A stretch of DNA of 12,065 nucleotides from Chromatiales bacterium (GTDB taxonomy: Bacteria > Pseudomonadota > Gammaproteobacteria > JACCYU01): positions 1 to 12,065 of the forward strand of contig JAPSGG010000012.1 in assembly GCA_031177845.1 (NCBI GenBank), read 5' to 3'. The first letter of the stretch is position 1. Each line of letters opens with the position of its first letter. Shown here in pieces: positions 1 to 6,602 of this stretch. The notes beneath the pieces were generated by a model. The model ran no database searches. It worked only from the letters and a program-made list of their open reading frames with translations, and was not told the DNA's origin. A program made the position numbers and the translations under genes.

Positions 1-247
1 GGACGATCCAGGCGTTCCAGTCATGCCGTCTCGTCTCGATGCGGCTCGCTGCCCGCATGTCTACAGCCACCCTGGGCCCGCGCCTCTTCATAGAGTTGCG
101 TGCCCAGACCCAAATAGCTACCACGCCCGCGGCGATGGCGCCCAGAATGGCAGCCGCAGAGTGGCAGCGATGGACCGTACCTGCGGTAGCTTCGGCAAGG
201 TGGCTTCCAGCGCAAAGACGGCGATCGTGCTGGCATCCATTGCTAGG
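1..247 (-). pseudogene. Partial or decayed membrane-protein reading frame at left edge
   Basis: On the minus strand this frame is open from a stop at 250-248 to the window edge. Its centre reads like a real membrane segment (AAAILGAIAAGVVAIWVWAR) followed by a basic KRRG stretch and a charged tail, as in a single-pass inner-membrane protein with a cytoplasmic tail. The first 25-30 codons of the frame look unlike protein, and no ATG, or GTG with a ribosome binding site, precedes the membrane segment. In the neighbouring frame an ATG near 240 opens a more protein-like stretch (MDASTIAVFALEA). A frameshift could join the two. I do not recognise the family. The call rests on hydrophobicity and codon choice only, so a shadow frame is possible. 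Confidence 0.25.
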
Positions 248-534
248 CTATGTGCCGACAGAGGATAGAAGCTGCGCTACTCTGGTTATATGGGCAAGGG
301 AGGAATCGTCAGCAGGAATTCCATCCGATTCAATATACGTCGCCGTGAACGCTGCCAGGATTCCGAGCGGCGGCCGATGGTCCCGCTTCGAGCTTGGGAG
401 CGCTGCCGCGCCGCTCGGGCTGGTATCGGCGCAAATTCAAGACATCTGGGTAGGCAGAGATACCTTCCGGCGTACGTAGTCCGATCAGGCAGTGAGCTCA
501 AGCGCCCGCGATGGCCGACCTCTGATCGGGCCAT
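248..534. other. Stretch with no assignable gene; contains an inverted repeat after the patatin gene
   Basis: No open frame here has a convincing start. On the minus strand about 55 codons ending at the stop 250-248 look coding-like (for example LGILAAFTATYIESDGIPAD) but have no start, so they may be a gene remnant. An 8-bp perfect inverted repeat, CCGATCAG (481-488) and CTGATCGG (522-529), lies just past the patatin stop codon. Its 33-bp loop and the lack of a T-run argue against an ordinary intrinsic terminator. Confidence 0.3.
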
Positions 535-1542
535 TCAGCCGAATAACTCCAGCAGGTTTACTGAGGAGCGTTTCCCCAAATGATGAAAGTTATAACGAAG
601 CCATGCCTCTGCCTGGGTTCGGCCGCGATCCCGCAGCAGCGATAGGAAAGTTGCATCATTGTCAAGCTTGCTGACTCCGGCCTGCTGAGCCAAAAACTGA
701 TCTGCCTCGATTAAGTGAATGTTAAGGCGCCGCAGGCGGCGTTCCAAACGACCCACAGATAAGAGCCGACGCTCGACCTGCTTTTTGGCTCGGGTGATCG
801 CCTGCATCTCGCGCAGGAACGTGGTACCGAAACTCAGTTCCCGTGTGCGGTGCTGGATCCCCGACGCCGAAGTCGGCACGTTCGTGCGACTGAGTGGATG
901 TAGAAGCGTTATGACAATGTCCGATGAGGCGCATTCGTAGACCAGTGGGAACAGCGCCGGATTGCCAGCATAGCCACCATCCCAATACGCCTCACCATCA
1001 ATGACGATGGCATCGTGCCATGATGGCAGCCGCGTCGAGGCGAGCAGGGCGTCTGCTGTCAACTCCGCGGCCGTAAACAAGCGTAGCTTGCCGGTTCGCA
1101 CCTGCGTGGTGGCGATATAGAGTTTGATGGGGCACTCCGCCTGCAGCCGCTCGAAATCAATCAGCTCAGCAACCGCATCGCGTAGCGGATCGAGGTTCAA
1201 GGGATTGAGCTCGTGTGCTGAAAGGGTGTGCGTCAGCGCAAGTGCGCCTTCCAGCGCCAGCGCCCGGTAAGGGCTACGAGCCGCCGTGGTACTCATGCGC
1301 GGCACATTCAGGCCAATGCGGCCCCAAAGATCAGCCAATACGCGCCGGGCGCCGTCGCGACCTTCAGTGATCAGTCCATAAGCTAGCGCGACTGCATTGA
1401 TGGCGCCACTGCTGGTTCCACTGATTCCCTCGATGAAGAGACGTTCATCTTCCAGCAGCCGATCGAGCACGCCCCAGGTGAACGCACCATGCGCACCGGC
1501 GCCTTGCAGCGCGAGATTGATCACCTTCTCTTTTGCCCGCAT
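535..1542 (-). CDS. Patatin-like phospholipase
   Basis: The 335-aa product is predicted to be a patatin-family acyl hydrolase, which cleaves fatty acyl esters with a Ser-Asp dyad. All family marks are visible in order. The glycine-rich oxyanion loop GAGAHGAF is at residues 14-21. The nucleophile elbow GTSSG is at 42-46, with Ser44 the likely nucleophile. The DGG motif at 188-190 supplies Asp188. There is no signal peptide, so it is probably cytoplasmic. The start at 1542 is preceded by AAGGA about 10 nt upstream. It lies downstream of the phasin gene on the same strand but a hairpin separates them, so it probably has its own promoter. In PHA-producing bacteria some patatin-like proteins associate with granules; a link here is inferred from the neighbouring phasin only. 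Family is certain, substrate unknown. Confidence 0.93.
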   Translation of the reverse strand: MRAKEKVINLALQGAGAHGAFTWGVLDRLLEDERLFIEGISGTSSGAINAVALAYGLITEGRDGARRVLADLWGRIGLNVPRMSTTAARSPYRALALEGALALTHTLSAHELNPLNLDPLRDAVAELIDFERLQAECPIKLYIATTQVRTGKLRLFTAAELTADALLASTRLPSWHDAIVIDGEAYWDGGYAGNPALFPLVYECASSDIVITLLHPLSRTNVPTSASGIQHRTRELSFGTTFLREMQAITRAKKQVERRLLSVGRLERRLRRLNIHLIEADQFLAQQAGVSKLDNDATFLSLLRDRGRTQAEAWLRYNFHHLGKRSSVNLLELFG

Positions 1543-1617
1543 AGCAGAAAATTCCTTCTTCGATAAACGTCTTACCGCTGGCTAAATGACACCGCCCGGT
1601 TTATGTCGGACCTAAAG

Positions 1618-1652
1618 AGCCCCGCTTGCGTGAGCGGGGCTTGATCCTTTTT
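1618..1652 (-). terminator. Hairpin terminator between phasin and patatin genes
   Basis: A perfect 9-bp GC-rich stem, AGCCCCGCT (1618-1626) and AGCGGGGCT (1633-1641), encloses a 6-nt loop. On the minus strand it lies about 70 nt past the phasin stop and is followed by CTTTAGG, a weak T-run. On the plus strand a better T5 run (1648-1652) follows a few bases after the stem, so it may work in both directions. The minus assignment follows from the phasin being the only gene that reads into it. Confidence 0.75.
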
Positions 1653-1713
1653 GATCACTGTGCTGCATGCGCGACCGCAACACCGCGCGCCGGGGACTGG
1701 AGTCCTGTCGCGC

Positions 1714-2088
1714 TTAGGCAGCCTTCCGGGCAGTCCGCTGCGCCTGGTCGGTAGCCTGGTCCAGGCCCTGCGCCAGCCGCTCACCATAGGCCTGCCAGGC
1801 ATCAGCGACGGCCTCCACGGCCTGCGTGAGGCTGTCGGCATAGCGCTGGCCATGGCGCTTCACTAGATCCGCCTGCGCGGAGGCGAACTCGCGCGGATCA
1901 CGCACCTGCCCGACCAGCTGCAATTGGTCGTTCGCGGCCTCAAGGGCCTGGCTGCAGAGCCCCTGCTGAATGCCGGCCAGACGCTGCAGGATCTGCGACT
2001 GCACGCCGGTCATGTCCTGTAGGGCGTTAACCATGGAACGATTGACGTTTTGCGCCTGAGTCACGAATGGAATGCTGGTATCGGTCAT
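1714..2088 (-). CDS. Phasin family protein
   Basis: The 124-aa product resembles phasins, small amphipathic helical proteins that coat polyhydroxyalkanoate granules in the cytoplasm and control their size and number. It is almost entirely predicted helix and rich in Ala, Gln and Leu. The typical phasin order is present: an N-terminal segment with FVTQAQNVNRSMVNALQDMT, a central QxLQRLAxIQQGL segment, then a long heptad-like tail ending RTARKAA. An upstream in-frame start at 2199 would add 37 unlikely residues. The start at 2088 is chosen because AGGAG sits 10 nt upstream and the family-like sequence begins there. A promoter and palindrome lie just upstream, and a hairpin downstream. It implies that the host makes PHA, though no PHA synthase lies in the window. 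Confidence 0.85.
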   Translation of the reverse strand: MTDTSIPFVTQAQNVNRSMVNALQDMTGVQSQILQRLAGIQQGLCSQALEAANDQLQLVGQVRDPREFASAQADLVKRHGQRYADSLTQAVEAVADAWQAYGERLAQGLDQATDQAQRTARKAA

Positions 2089-2143
2089 AGTCGATGGTCT
2101 CCTGAAGGTCAGTGAATGAATGCCCAGAGGGGCGTATCCGAAT

Positions 2144-2184
2144 ATGTTGCAGTGCAGCATAACGCGGCTGGCGCTCGCCGTCAA
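2144..2184 (-). promoter_or_regulatory. Phasin promoter with overlapping palindromic operator
   Basis: Reading on the minus strand, a -35 box TTGACG (2184-2179) is separated by exactly 17 bp from a -10 box TATGCT (2161-2156), a good sigma70-type match. A 17-bp near-palindrome (2144-2160, ATGTTGCAGTGCAGCAT) overlaps the -10 box and the expected start site near 2149. Both half-sites carry TGCA and ATG/CAT, with only the centre and one symmetric pair imperfect. This placement is typical of a repressor site. Phasin genes in several proteobacteria are repressed by PhaR, which is reported to bind TGC-rich palindromes, so PhaR is the natural candidate. That assignment is inference. Confidence 0.6.
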
Positions 2185-2198
2185 GGCCGCAAGCACCA

Positions 2199-2227
2199 TA
2201 AATAAAAAGCCCCGCCTCTTGGGCGCT
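2199..2227 (-). terminator. Intrinsic terminator of the DUF6489-like gene
   Basis: On the minus strand, about 40 nt past the stop of the small gene ending at 2264, an imperfect GC-rich stem with arms AGCGCC and GGCGGGGCT and a short AAGA-type loop is followed directly by TTTTTATTTA. The stem has a bulge or mismatch, but the U-tract is strong and the position is right. Confidence 0.6.
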
Positions 2228-2263
2228 TACCGCTCGAAGAGGTTGTGCTGAGGTCCGCCGCCC

Positions 2264-2515
2264 TTAATCTTTGGACGGCTTCGGCTCCGTCATGCCCATC
2301 TGTTTCCAGAACATCTTCTGCAGCTCGGCCAAGCTCTGGCTGACTGCGGGCATCCAGGTCCGGATCAGGGTCTCGGGATCGAGATTCTGGATGTGGTCGC
2401 GCACACGCTCCTCTAGCTCTCCTATCAGACGCTCCTGCATCGGTGCGACATTGGGAAGCCCGATAAACTCTCGCGCCTCTGCCGGGGTGCAATCAACGTT
2501 AATGGTAAACTTCAT
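2264..2515 (-). CDS. Small conserved protein, DUF6489-like
   Basis: The 83-aa cytoplasmic product begins MKFTINVDCTPAEAREFIGL and has a charged helical centre (ERLIGELEERVRDHIQNLDP) and a WMPAVSQSLAELQKMFW segment. This arrangement, an N-terminal beta strand with DCTPAEAR then FxGLPxVxPxQ, matches my memory of the DUF6489 family of small proteobacterial proteins; no biochemical role is known to me. The start at 2515 is chosen over one at 2599 because GGGAGA lies 8 nt upstream and the conserved sequence begins at this Met. It sits upstream of the phasin gene on the same strand, but its own terminator and the phasin promoter lie between them. The Pro-rich and Trp-containing second half could be a helical assembly surface. 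Confidence 0.75.
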   Translation of the reverse strand: MKFTINVDCTPAEAREFIGLPNVAPMQERLIGELEERVRDHIQNLDPETLIRTWMPAVSQSLAELQKMFWKQMGMTEPKPSKD

Positions 2516-3247
2516 GTGTTTTCTCCCAAGCTTCCATAGCATTACAGCAAATTCTACATCTGGACGCCGTATCCCTCGGCGTCCGCCCCACCATCGCATA
2601 TATCGGTGCCGGTACTTCCAGCGATCGTATCATTGCCGAGCCACCGCAGATGACGCCGTCACCTTCAAAGGCAAAGGGTACTTCCATCGCCACCCAGGTC
2701 ATGGATGGCGTCCGGGCCCTCTATTCCGTGAATAACATCCCGGCCGGTTTGCCGATAATCGTCGCAGGCAGTCCGTAGTCGAAGTAGATTCTACGCGCCG
2801 AAAATATGCGATGAGAGATCGTACGAATACGTCGACAAGATCTGGACGCGGGAAACGGAGCGATTCAAACTTGGTCTGTGCCAGCACATCGCGGGACTAC
2901 ATACTTAGCCTCGAAAACCGGGCTCCCGCGCCGTCTGCCATTGCGCGTCTGCACAGCCTGGTGTATGAGCAGCAGGCGACTAGCCAATATCTGCTGACGG
3001 CGCGATCCCGATATGACTGCCCGGCATCGGAGCCGCGAACGGCGGGCCTGAGGACTGTAGCAGGACCTCGGAGGGCACAGGCTTCAAACCGAGCTTCGAT
3101 CTGATCTTCAGGTTAGGCGTACTGGACTTCATCCTCGCGGCGGTGGTCGCAGCGCTCATCTGGCGCACGAGCGTCGATGTAGTCGCAGTCGGCACCGGCG
3201 CATCCATCGATCAATTGGCGCATCGGCATATCACGCAGAGGTGACGC
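2516..3247. other. Non-coding or decayed stretch with several broken coding-like frames
   Basis: No intact gene is supportable here, although parts look protein-like on the plus strand in successive frames. One runs about 2548-2778 (with IAYIGAGTSSDRIIAEPPQ and VRALYSVNNIPAGLPIIVAG). One runs about 2782-2907 (with YEYVDKIWTRETERFKLG). One lies around 2925-3012 (with IARLHSLVYEQQATSQYLL). The last is 3017-3244. None has a start codon with a ribosome binding site, and the frames change, as expected for a decayed gene or for indel errors in the assembly. Minus-strand frames across 2499-2887 are open too, so the coding strand is not certain. Confidence 0.3.
3017..3244 (+). pseudogene. Membrane-segment reading frame ending just before the hydrolase gene
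   Basis: This frame begins after a stop at 3014-3016 and ends at the TGA 3242-3244, three bases before the TTG start of the hydrolase in the same frame. Third codon positions are strongly GC-biased, as in real genes of the window. The sequence contains a clear hydrophobic helix (LGVLDFILAAVVAALIW) followed by VDVVAVGTGASIDQLAHRH. No ATG, GTG or TTG start is available at its head, so it looks like the 3' remnant of a gene. I do not recognise the family. A shadow or chance frame remains possible. Confidence 0.3.
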
Positions 3248-3904
3248 TTGAAGAAGGGCTCCGATCTACAGATCGTTGAATCCGCACCGTTACGGTATGT
3301 CCTCGCCCTTCCTGCTGCGCTCGCCTCCGAAGGAGGGGGTTCGCCGTTGATTTGTTTCCTGCACGGTTATGACGAAGCCGCACCGCTCGAGATCCGTCGA
3401 GCGCTCACCCGCTACGGCCCTCTACGATCCGTTGACAGATCTGAGGCGGCCGAAGACTTCATTGTCGTCGCGCCTCAACTGCCCGTGGCCGGCGACACCT
3501 GGTACCGGTACGCGGATGAGGTCCGGCAGATCGTGACCCAGGTTCAGCGCGCCCACAATGGAGATCGCCTGCGCACCTATCTGACCGGCTTCAGCTTTGG
3601 TGGCAACGGCGTATTCGATTTGGCGCTAATCCAACCTGATTGTTGGGCTGCGCTCTGGGCAGTAGACCCGACGCGGGTTCCTAATGAGGACCCGAAGCGC
3701 CCGATCTGGCTCTCCTTCGGTGAAGTCGCGAGATATCGGAAGGAAGGCTTCATCCGGGCGCTGGATCTCAAGGCCGCCGAGACAAACGCCGAGGGTGATC
3801 GACTCTATCTCGATCAGGGGCAGGACCACGTGGGCTCAGCAGCGCTCGCTTACCGCGATGAGCGAATCTACGCTTGGCTGCTATCCAAGCGACGTCTTCC
3901 CTGA
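3248..3904 (+). CDS. Alpha/beta hydrolase (esterase / PHB-depolymerase-like)
   Basis: The 218-aa product has an alpha/beta-hydrolase core and is probably a cytoplasmic carboxyl esterase. The oxyanion segment CFLHGYDE (residues 36-43) is followed by a strand VVAPQ. The nucleophile elbow GFSFGG (114-119) makes Ser116 the likely nucleophile. QDHVGS near the C terminus gives His194 as the catalytic base. The acid is less clear; Asp140 (WAVDPTRVP) or a later Asp is possible. The layout resembles the short esterase/PHB-depolymerase and phospholipase/carboxylesterase groups. The start is a TTG with AGAGGTGA ending just upstream; no ATG is available near this position. The tautomerase and methyltransferase genes follow on the same strand, so it may head an operon. 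Substrate is unknown; the nearby phasin only hints at PHA. Confidence 0.82.
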   Translation: MKKGSDLQIVESAPLRYVLALPAALASEGGGSPLICFLHGYDEAAPLEIRRALTRYGPLRSVDRSEAAEDFIVVAPQLPVAGDTWYRYADEVRQIVTQVQRAHNGDRLRTYLTGFSFGGNGVFDLALIQPDCWAALWAVDPTRVPNEDPKRPIWLSFGEVARYRKEGFIRALDLKAAETNAEGDRLYLDQGQDHVGSAALAYRDERIYAWLLSKRRLP

Positions 3905-3965
3905 CCTTCGGCTTTCGGGGAGATGCAACGGATAATCAATCTGAGGCGTCGATAGCACAGCTAAA

Positions 3966-4346
3966 ATGCCATTCATTCACGTCAAGTCCCTGCCTTTTGA
4001 AAAGCCACTCGCTATGGGCGCGGTGCTGGAGGGCATCACCGAGGATTTCGCTAAGGCGACGAATATCGACCCTGAACACGTCACAGTCACCTGGGAGTTT
4101 CTGTCTCCGGACCATTACGCTGTCGCGGGAAAGGCCGCGGAGCGACAGCCGCAGGTTTCGCATCCGTTGCTCGTCGATTTGCTGGCGCCGGATTTCAACT
4201 CACCAGCGGCCTTCGAGAAGATGCTTGGCGCGGTCGCTGCAAGCATTGCGAAGCACGCCAAGATCCCAATCGGCAATATCTTTGTTAACTGCCGCGCGGC
4301 GCACTCGGGAATGGTCCTTGATGCCGGAGCGATCGTTCGCTGGTAG
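3966..4346 (+). CDS. Tautomerase-superfamily protein
   Basis: The 126-aa product begins MPFIHVKSLPFE. Removal of Met would expose Pro1, the catalytic base of the 4-oxalocrotonate tautomerase/CHMI/MIF superfamily. The length, about twice that of the short 4-OT chains, fits the CHMI-like or fused subgroup with two beta-alpha-beta units. The first unit spans about 2-55 (with ITEDFAKATNIDPEHVTVTWEF split by a helix), the second about 66-126. Such proteins interconvert keto and enol acids or add water to unsaturated acids; the substrate here cannot be told. The ribosome binding site is weak. The next gene starts 8 nt after its stop and the hydrolase ends 61 nt before it, so one transcript is likely. 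Confidence 0.78.
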   Translation: MPFIHVKSLPFEKPLAMGAVLEGITEDFAKATNIDPEHVTVTWEFLSPDHYAVAGKAAERQPQVSHPLLVDLLAPDFNSPAAFEKMLGAVAASIAKHAKIPIGNIFVNCRAAHSGMVLDAGAIVRW

Positions 4347-4354
4347 TCAGGTCG

Positions 4355-4822
4355 ATGCAGAATCCAACCGACTCGCCCGACGTGCTGGTATTTCCCCCGT
4401 TGCTCTTCGGTGCGGCGCTGGCGCTGGGGCTACTACTCCATTGGCTCTACCCGGTGCATCCATTGCCCGTATTGGCCGCTCGCCTACTGGGTGGGCTGCT
4501 ACTCGTCCTGAGCGGTCTGATGGCCTACTCCGCCGAATCCGTGATGAAGCGCGCCGGAACGAACATTCGTCCCGATCGACCGACTTTGGCTATCGTCTCC
4601 GACGGACCGTTTCGCTTCAGCCGCAATCCGCTGTATCTCGCCCTGACCGGGCTCTATGCCGGTATTACCCTTCTGGTGAATGCTTTGTGGCCGCTGGTTC
4701 TGCTGATCCCCGTGCTGGCAGTGCTGAGGTGGGGGATCATTGCTCGCGAGGAGCGATACCTCGAGGCCAAGTTCGGCGACACGTATCGAACCTACAAGGC
4801 GCGTGTGCGGCGCTGGCTCTGA
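4355..4822 (+). CDS. Isoprenylcysteine carboxyl methyltransferase-like membrane protein
   Basis: The 155-aa product is an integral inner-membrane protein with about four hydrophobic helices (roughly residues 11-31, 38-60, 93-112 and 112-128). It carries the ICMT/PEMT signature: GPFRFSRNPLYL at 84-95 and an acidic-basic C-terminal block starting REERYLEAKFG at 131, ending YKARVRRWL. In the eukaryotic enzyme these regions bind S-adenosylmethionine. Bacterial members probably methylate small or lipid substrates, since bacteria lack prenylated CaaX proteins. The start at 4355 is an ATG only 8 nt past the tautomerase stop, with AGG just upstream, which suggests translational coupling. The gene converges with the transporter gene, leaving only 18 bp between the stops. 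Confidence 0.88.
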   Translation: MQNPTDSPDVLVFPPLLFGAALALGLLLHWLYPVHPLPVLAARLLGGLLLVLSGLMAYSAESVMKRAGTNIRPDRPTLAIVSDGPFRFSRNPLYLALTGLYAGITLLVNALWPLVLLIPVLAVLRWGIIAREERYLEAKFGDTYRTYKARVRRWL

Positions 4823-4840
4823 GCTCATCAAAAACCGACT

Positions 4841-5920
4841 TTAAGGGAAAGACTCTGACGGTCGCTCGCCCATCACCCGCACCGAGTCGCCCAGCGTATC
4901 CTCGATGTAGAGCATTTGTACGAGGATCGCGACTACCACCGCCAGCGGCGTGGCCAGCAGCAAACCCATGATTCCCGCCAGTACACCGCCCAGGGCCAGT
5001 ACGATGATGAGATAGGCTGGCGGGATGTCGACGGTGCGCTCCGCAATTAGCGGCGCAATTAGATAACTCTCCACGAACTGAACCACGCCATAGACCATGA
5101 GGGCGTACAAGGCTAGAAATGGGCTTTCGAGGAATGCCACGAGTAGGATAGGTACCAGGGCGAGGATGGGCCCAATAAACGGCACAAAATCGAGTAGCCC
5201 CGTGATAAAGCCCAGCGCCAACGACAGTGGCACGCCGATTATCAATAATCCGATATAGGTCAAGATCCCGACCAGCGCCATCGAGGCTAGACGCCCTACG
5301 AACCAACGCCGCAGCGCGTGTCCCAATGCTCGGACGATGTCATGGGCGCGCTCGCGCTTCACCGGCGGTACGAGACGCACGGCACTTTCGATGTACAGAT
5401 TCGGGGTATAGGCCATGAACATGCCAATCACCAGAATGGCAATCATGTTAGTAATCGCGCCCACTACAGTGGAGAAGGCCCCAGCGATTTGCGTCAGCAT
5501 GCTGGCGCCCTGGGAGATGAGCTCCGAGGGCTGCGGTACGTTCCTGAGCAGCATGCGGCCCCACTCGTAGTGATTGATCTGGGAACGGATATTGTCCAGC
5601 GATGTTGGCAGACGCCGGACGAGTTGATTCATCTGGTCCATGATGTAGGGCCCCAGCCACCAGCCGATCGCGCCGATCAAAACAATCAGCGTGATCAGGA
5701 CAAGCGCCAGCGACCAGCGACGCTTGAGGGACGTATGCTGCTGCACTGCGACGGCCAGACCGTCGAGGGCTACGGCTACCAGAATGCCCGCGAAGCTCAG
5801 CAATAGCACGTAACCCACGCGCCACAGGAGGTACATCGAAAGTACGGCGAGCAGGACGATACCGACCGCGATCGCTACGCGACGCGCAAAGCTTCGATCC
5901 AGGGCCGCCTGATCCGTCAT
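4841..5920 (-). CDS. AI-2E family transporter (PerM/UPF0118)
   Basis: The 359-aa product is a polytopic inner-membrane protein of the AI-2E exporter superfamily, named after TqsA; members export small molecules or ions and most have no proven substrate. Typical features are visible. There are two helices at about 14-57, then one at 69-90, and a soluble helical segment at about 91-150 with LVRRLPTSLDNIRSQIN. A helix follows near 151-170, then the diagnostic cluster of helices from 215 on with DFVPFIGP (244-251), QFVESYLIAPLI (281-292) and LLATPLAVVV (321-330). The length is normal. The ribosome binding site before 5920 is weak, and the preceding gene ends 54 nt upstream on the same strand, so co-transcription is likely. 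Confidence 0.92.
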   Translation of the reverse strand: MTDQAALDRSFARRVAIAVGIVLLAVLSMYLLWRVGYVLLLSFAGILVAVALDGLAVAVQQHTSLKRRWSLALVLITLIVLIGAIGWWLGPYIMDQMNQLVRRLPTSLDNIRSQINHYEWGRMLLRNVPQPSELISQGASMLTQIAGAFSTVVGAITNMIAILVIGMFMAYTPNLYIESAVRLVPPVKRERAHDIVRALGHALRRWFVGRLASMALVGILTYIGLLIIGVPLSLALGFITGLLDFVPFIGPILALVPILLVAFLESPFLALYALMVYGVVQFVESYLIAPLIAERTVDIPPAYLIIVLALGGVLAGIMGLLLATPLAVVVAILVQMLYIEDTLGDSVRVMGERPSESFP

Positions 5921-5974
5921 GAAGTCTGACGATGGACTACAGGTACGACAAGTCGCCAGGCGTGCCGCTCGGCA

Positions 5975-6292
5975 TCATGAGGGTGAGAACAGAATCCTGG
6001 GCGTTGGGCTGGTGATCGTGACGCGCCAGCCACCTTCGCGTAGGGCCTGCTCCAATTCGCCGAGTGGCTCAAGACCGGCGATATCTTTGAGCTGGCCGAT
6101 CAGATCTGCGCCGCCTTGGACATCAACCTTCAGAGACTCCAATGGCGCGTCGGCCTCGAATCGGCTGAAGAATGCGTTGTGCAGGCCCGCCGACAACACA
6201 AGCTCGACCTCCCGGCGGTCCTGCAATGCGCGCTTGAGCGCCGGCATGCTCTCCGCGCCTGGCCACATTAAGACTTCCGGTTTGGATGCCAC
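5975..6292 (-). CDS. Hypothetical protein, 105 aa, GTG start
   Basis: I do not recognise this protein. The start is set at the GTG 6292-6290 because a perfect AGGAGG lies 8 nt upstream; the longer ORF from 6334 would place that site inside the coding region. The product is a soluble, mixed alpha/beta protein with no signal peptide or membrane segment. Visible blocks are KPEVLMWPGAES (near residues 4-15), a charged helix ALKRALQDRREVELVLSAGL, an acidic centre LESLKVDVQGGADLIGQLKDI, and a C-terminal strand GGWRVTITSPTPRI. It sits 54 nt upstream of the AI-2E transporter gene on the same strand, so it may work with it or modulate it. It also faces the repressor gene divergently across about 300 bp. 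Coding is well supported by the RBS and codon use. Confidence 0.7.
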   Translation of the reverse strand: MASKPEVLMWPGAESMPALKRALQDRREVELVLSAGLHNAFFSRFEADAPLESLKVDVQGGADLIGQLKDIAGLEPLGELEQALREGGWRVTITSPTPRILFSPS

Positions 6293-6526
6293 GTTTATAT
6301 CCTCCTGGCTGAAACACTGCAGGTCGGAGATCAAGTCTGGGCCGGCGCTGAAGATGCGCCCGGGAACAAGAGGGAGGGAGTGACCGCCCGCTTCTACCTT
6401 CCTATTAGCAATATCGATGCCTGCGGTGCCGCGGCCGCCTGAATCGGTTCCGCCGACACAAACGGCCGATAGGCACGGCTGCGAACCATCCGCCGGCTAG
6501 GCACGAACCGCGGCAAGGCTGATCTT
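6293..6526. other. Divergent non-coding region between the 105-aa protein and the repressor
   Basis: No convincing gene lies here. The only identified signal is the AGGAGG at about 6301-6306 (minus strand) serving the GTG start at 6292. It must also hold the promoter of the minus-strand pair, but I see no clear -35/-10 pair. The repressor operator and promoter begin at 6527. Confidence 0.4.
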
Positions 6527-6539
6527 TACCAATTTGGTA
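6527..6539. promoter_or_regulatory. TACC-N5-GGTA operator upstream of the repressor gene
   Basis: TACCAATTTGGTA is a perfect palindrome around its central base. The same TACC-N5-GGTA pattern occurs at 7642-7654 and 7667-7679. An extra half-site follows at once (GGTA, 6542-6545), giving a direct repeat TTGGTATTGGTAT. The site lies 63 bp before the repressor ATG and about 28 bp upstream of its proposed -35 box. It is therefore better placed for activation, long-range repression or control of a divergent promoter than for direct blocking of this promoter. Confidence 0.65.
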
Positions 6540-6567
6540 TTGGTATATGCTTGGCGTGGGTTAGACA

Positions 6568-6596
6568 TTTACCCCGCCAGTAAATTGACTTCTAAT
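6568..6596 (+). promoter_or_regulatory. Candidate repressor promoter giving a leaderless mRNA
   Basis: A -35-like TTTACC (6568-6573) and a -10-like TCTAAT (6591-6596, five of six to TATAAT) are separated by 17 bp. The expected start, 6-7 nt downstream of the -10, falls on or next to the A of the repressor ATG at 6603. No Shine-Dalgarno sequence precedes that ATG. The symmetric TTTAC-N7-GTAAA (6568-6584) overlaps the -35 region and could be a further regulatory site. Confidence 0.45.
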
Positions 6597-6602
6597 AGCG
6601 GT

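Noticed and set aside
39..479. Long plus-strand open frame of 146 codons at the left edge
   Set aside because: No ribosome binding site, unusual Arg/Ser/Ala-rich composition, and the opposite strand has the more protein-like sequence.
2811..3104. Plus-strand open frame of 97 codons
   Set aside because: Only its middle is protein-like; the start lacks a ribosome binding site and the ends look like out-of-frame sequence. Treated as part of the broken region.
3874..4971. 365-codon plus-strand open frame over the tautomerase, methyltransferase and transporter region
   Set aside because: It is Arg/Ser-rich and overlaps three well-recognised genes in other frames, so it is a high-GC shadow frame.
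6534..6602. Upstream TTG start extending the repressor by 23 residues
   Set aside because: The TTG lies inside the palindromic operator, lacks a ribosome binding site, and the HTH domain begins naturally at the ATG 6603.
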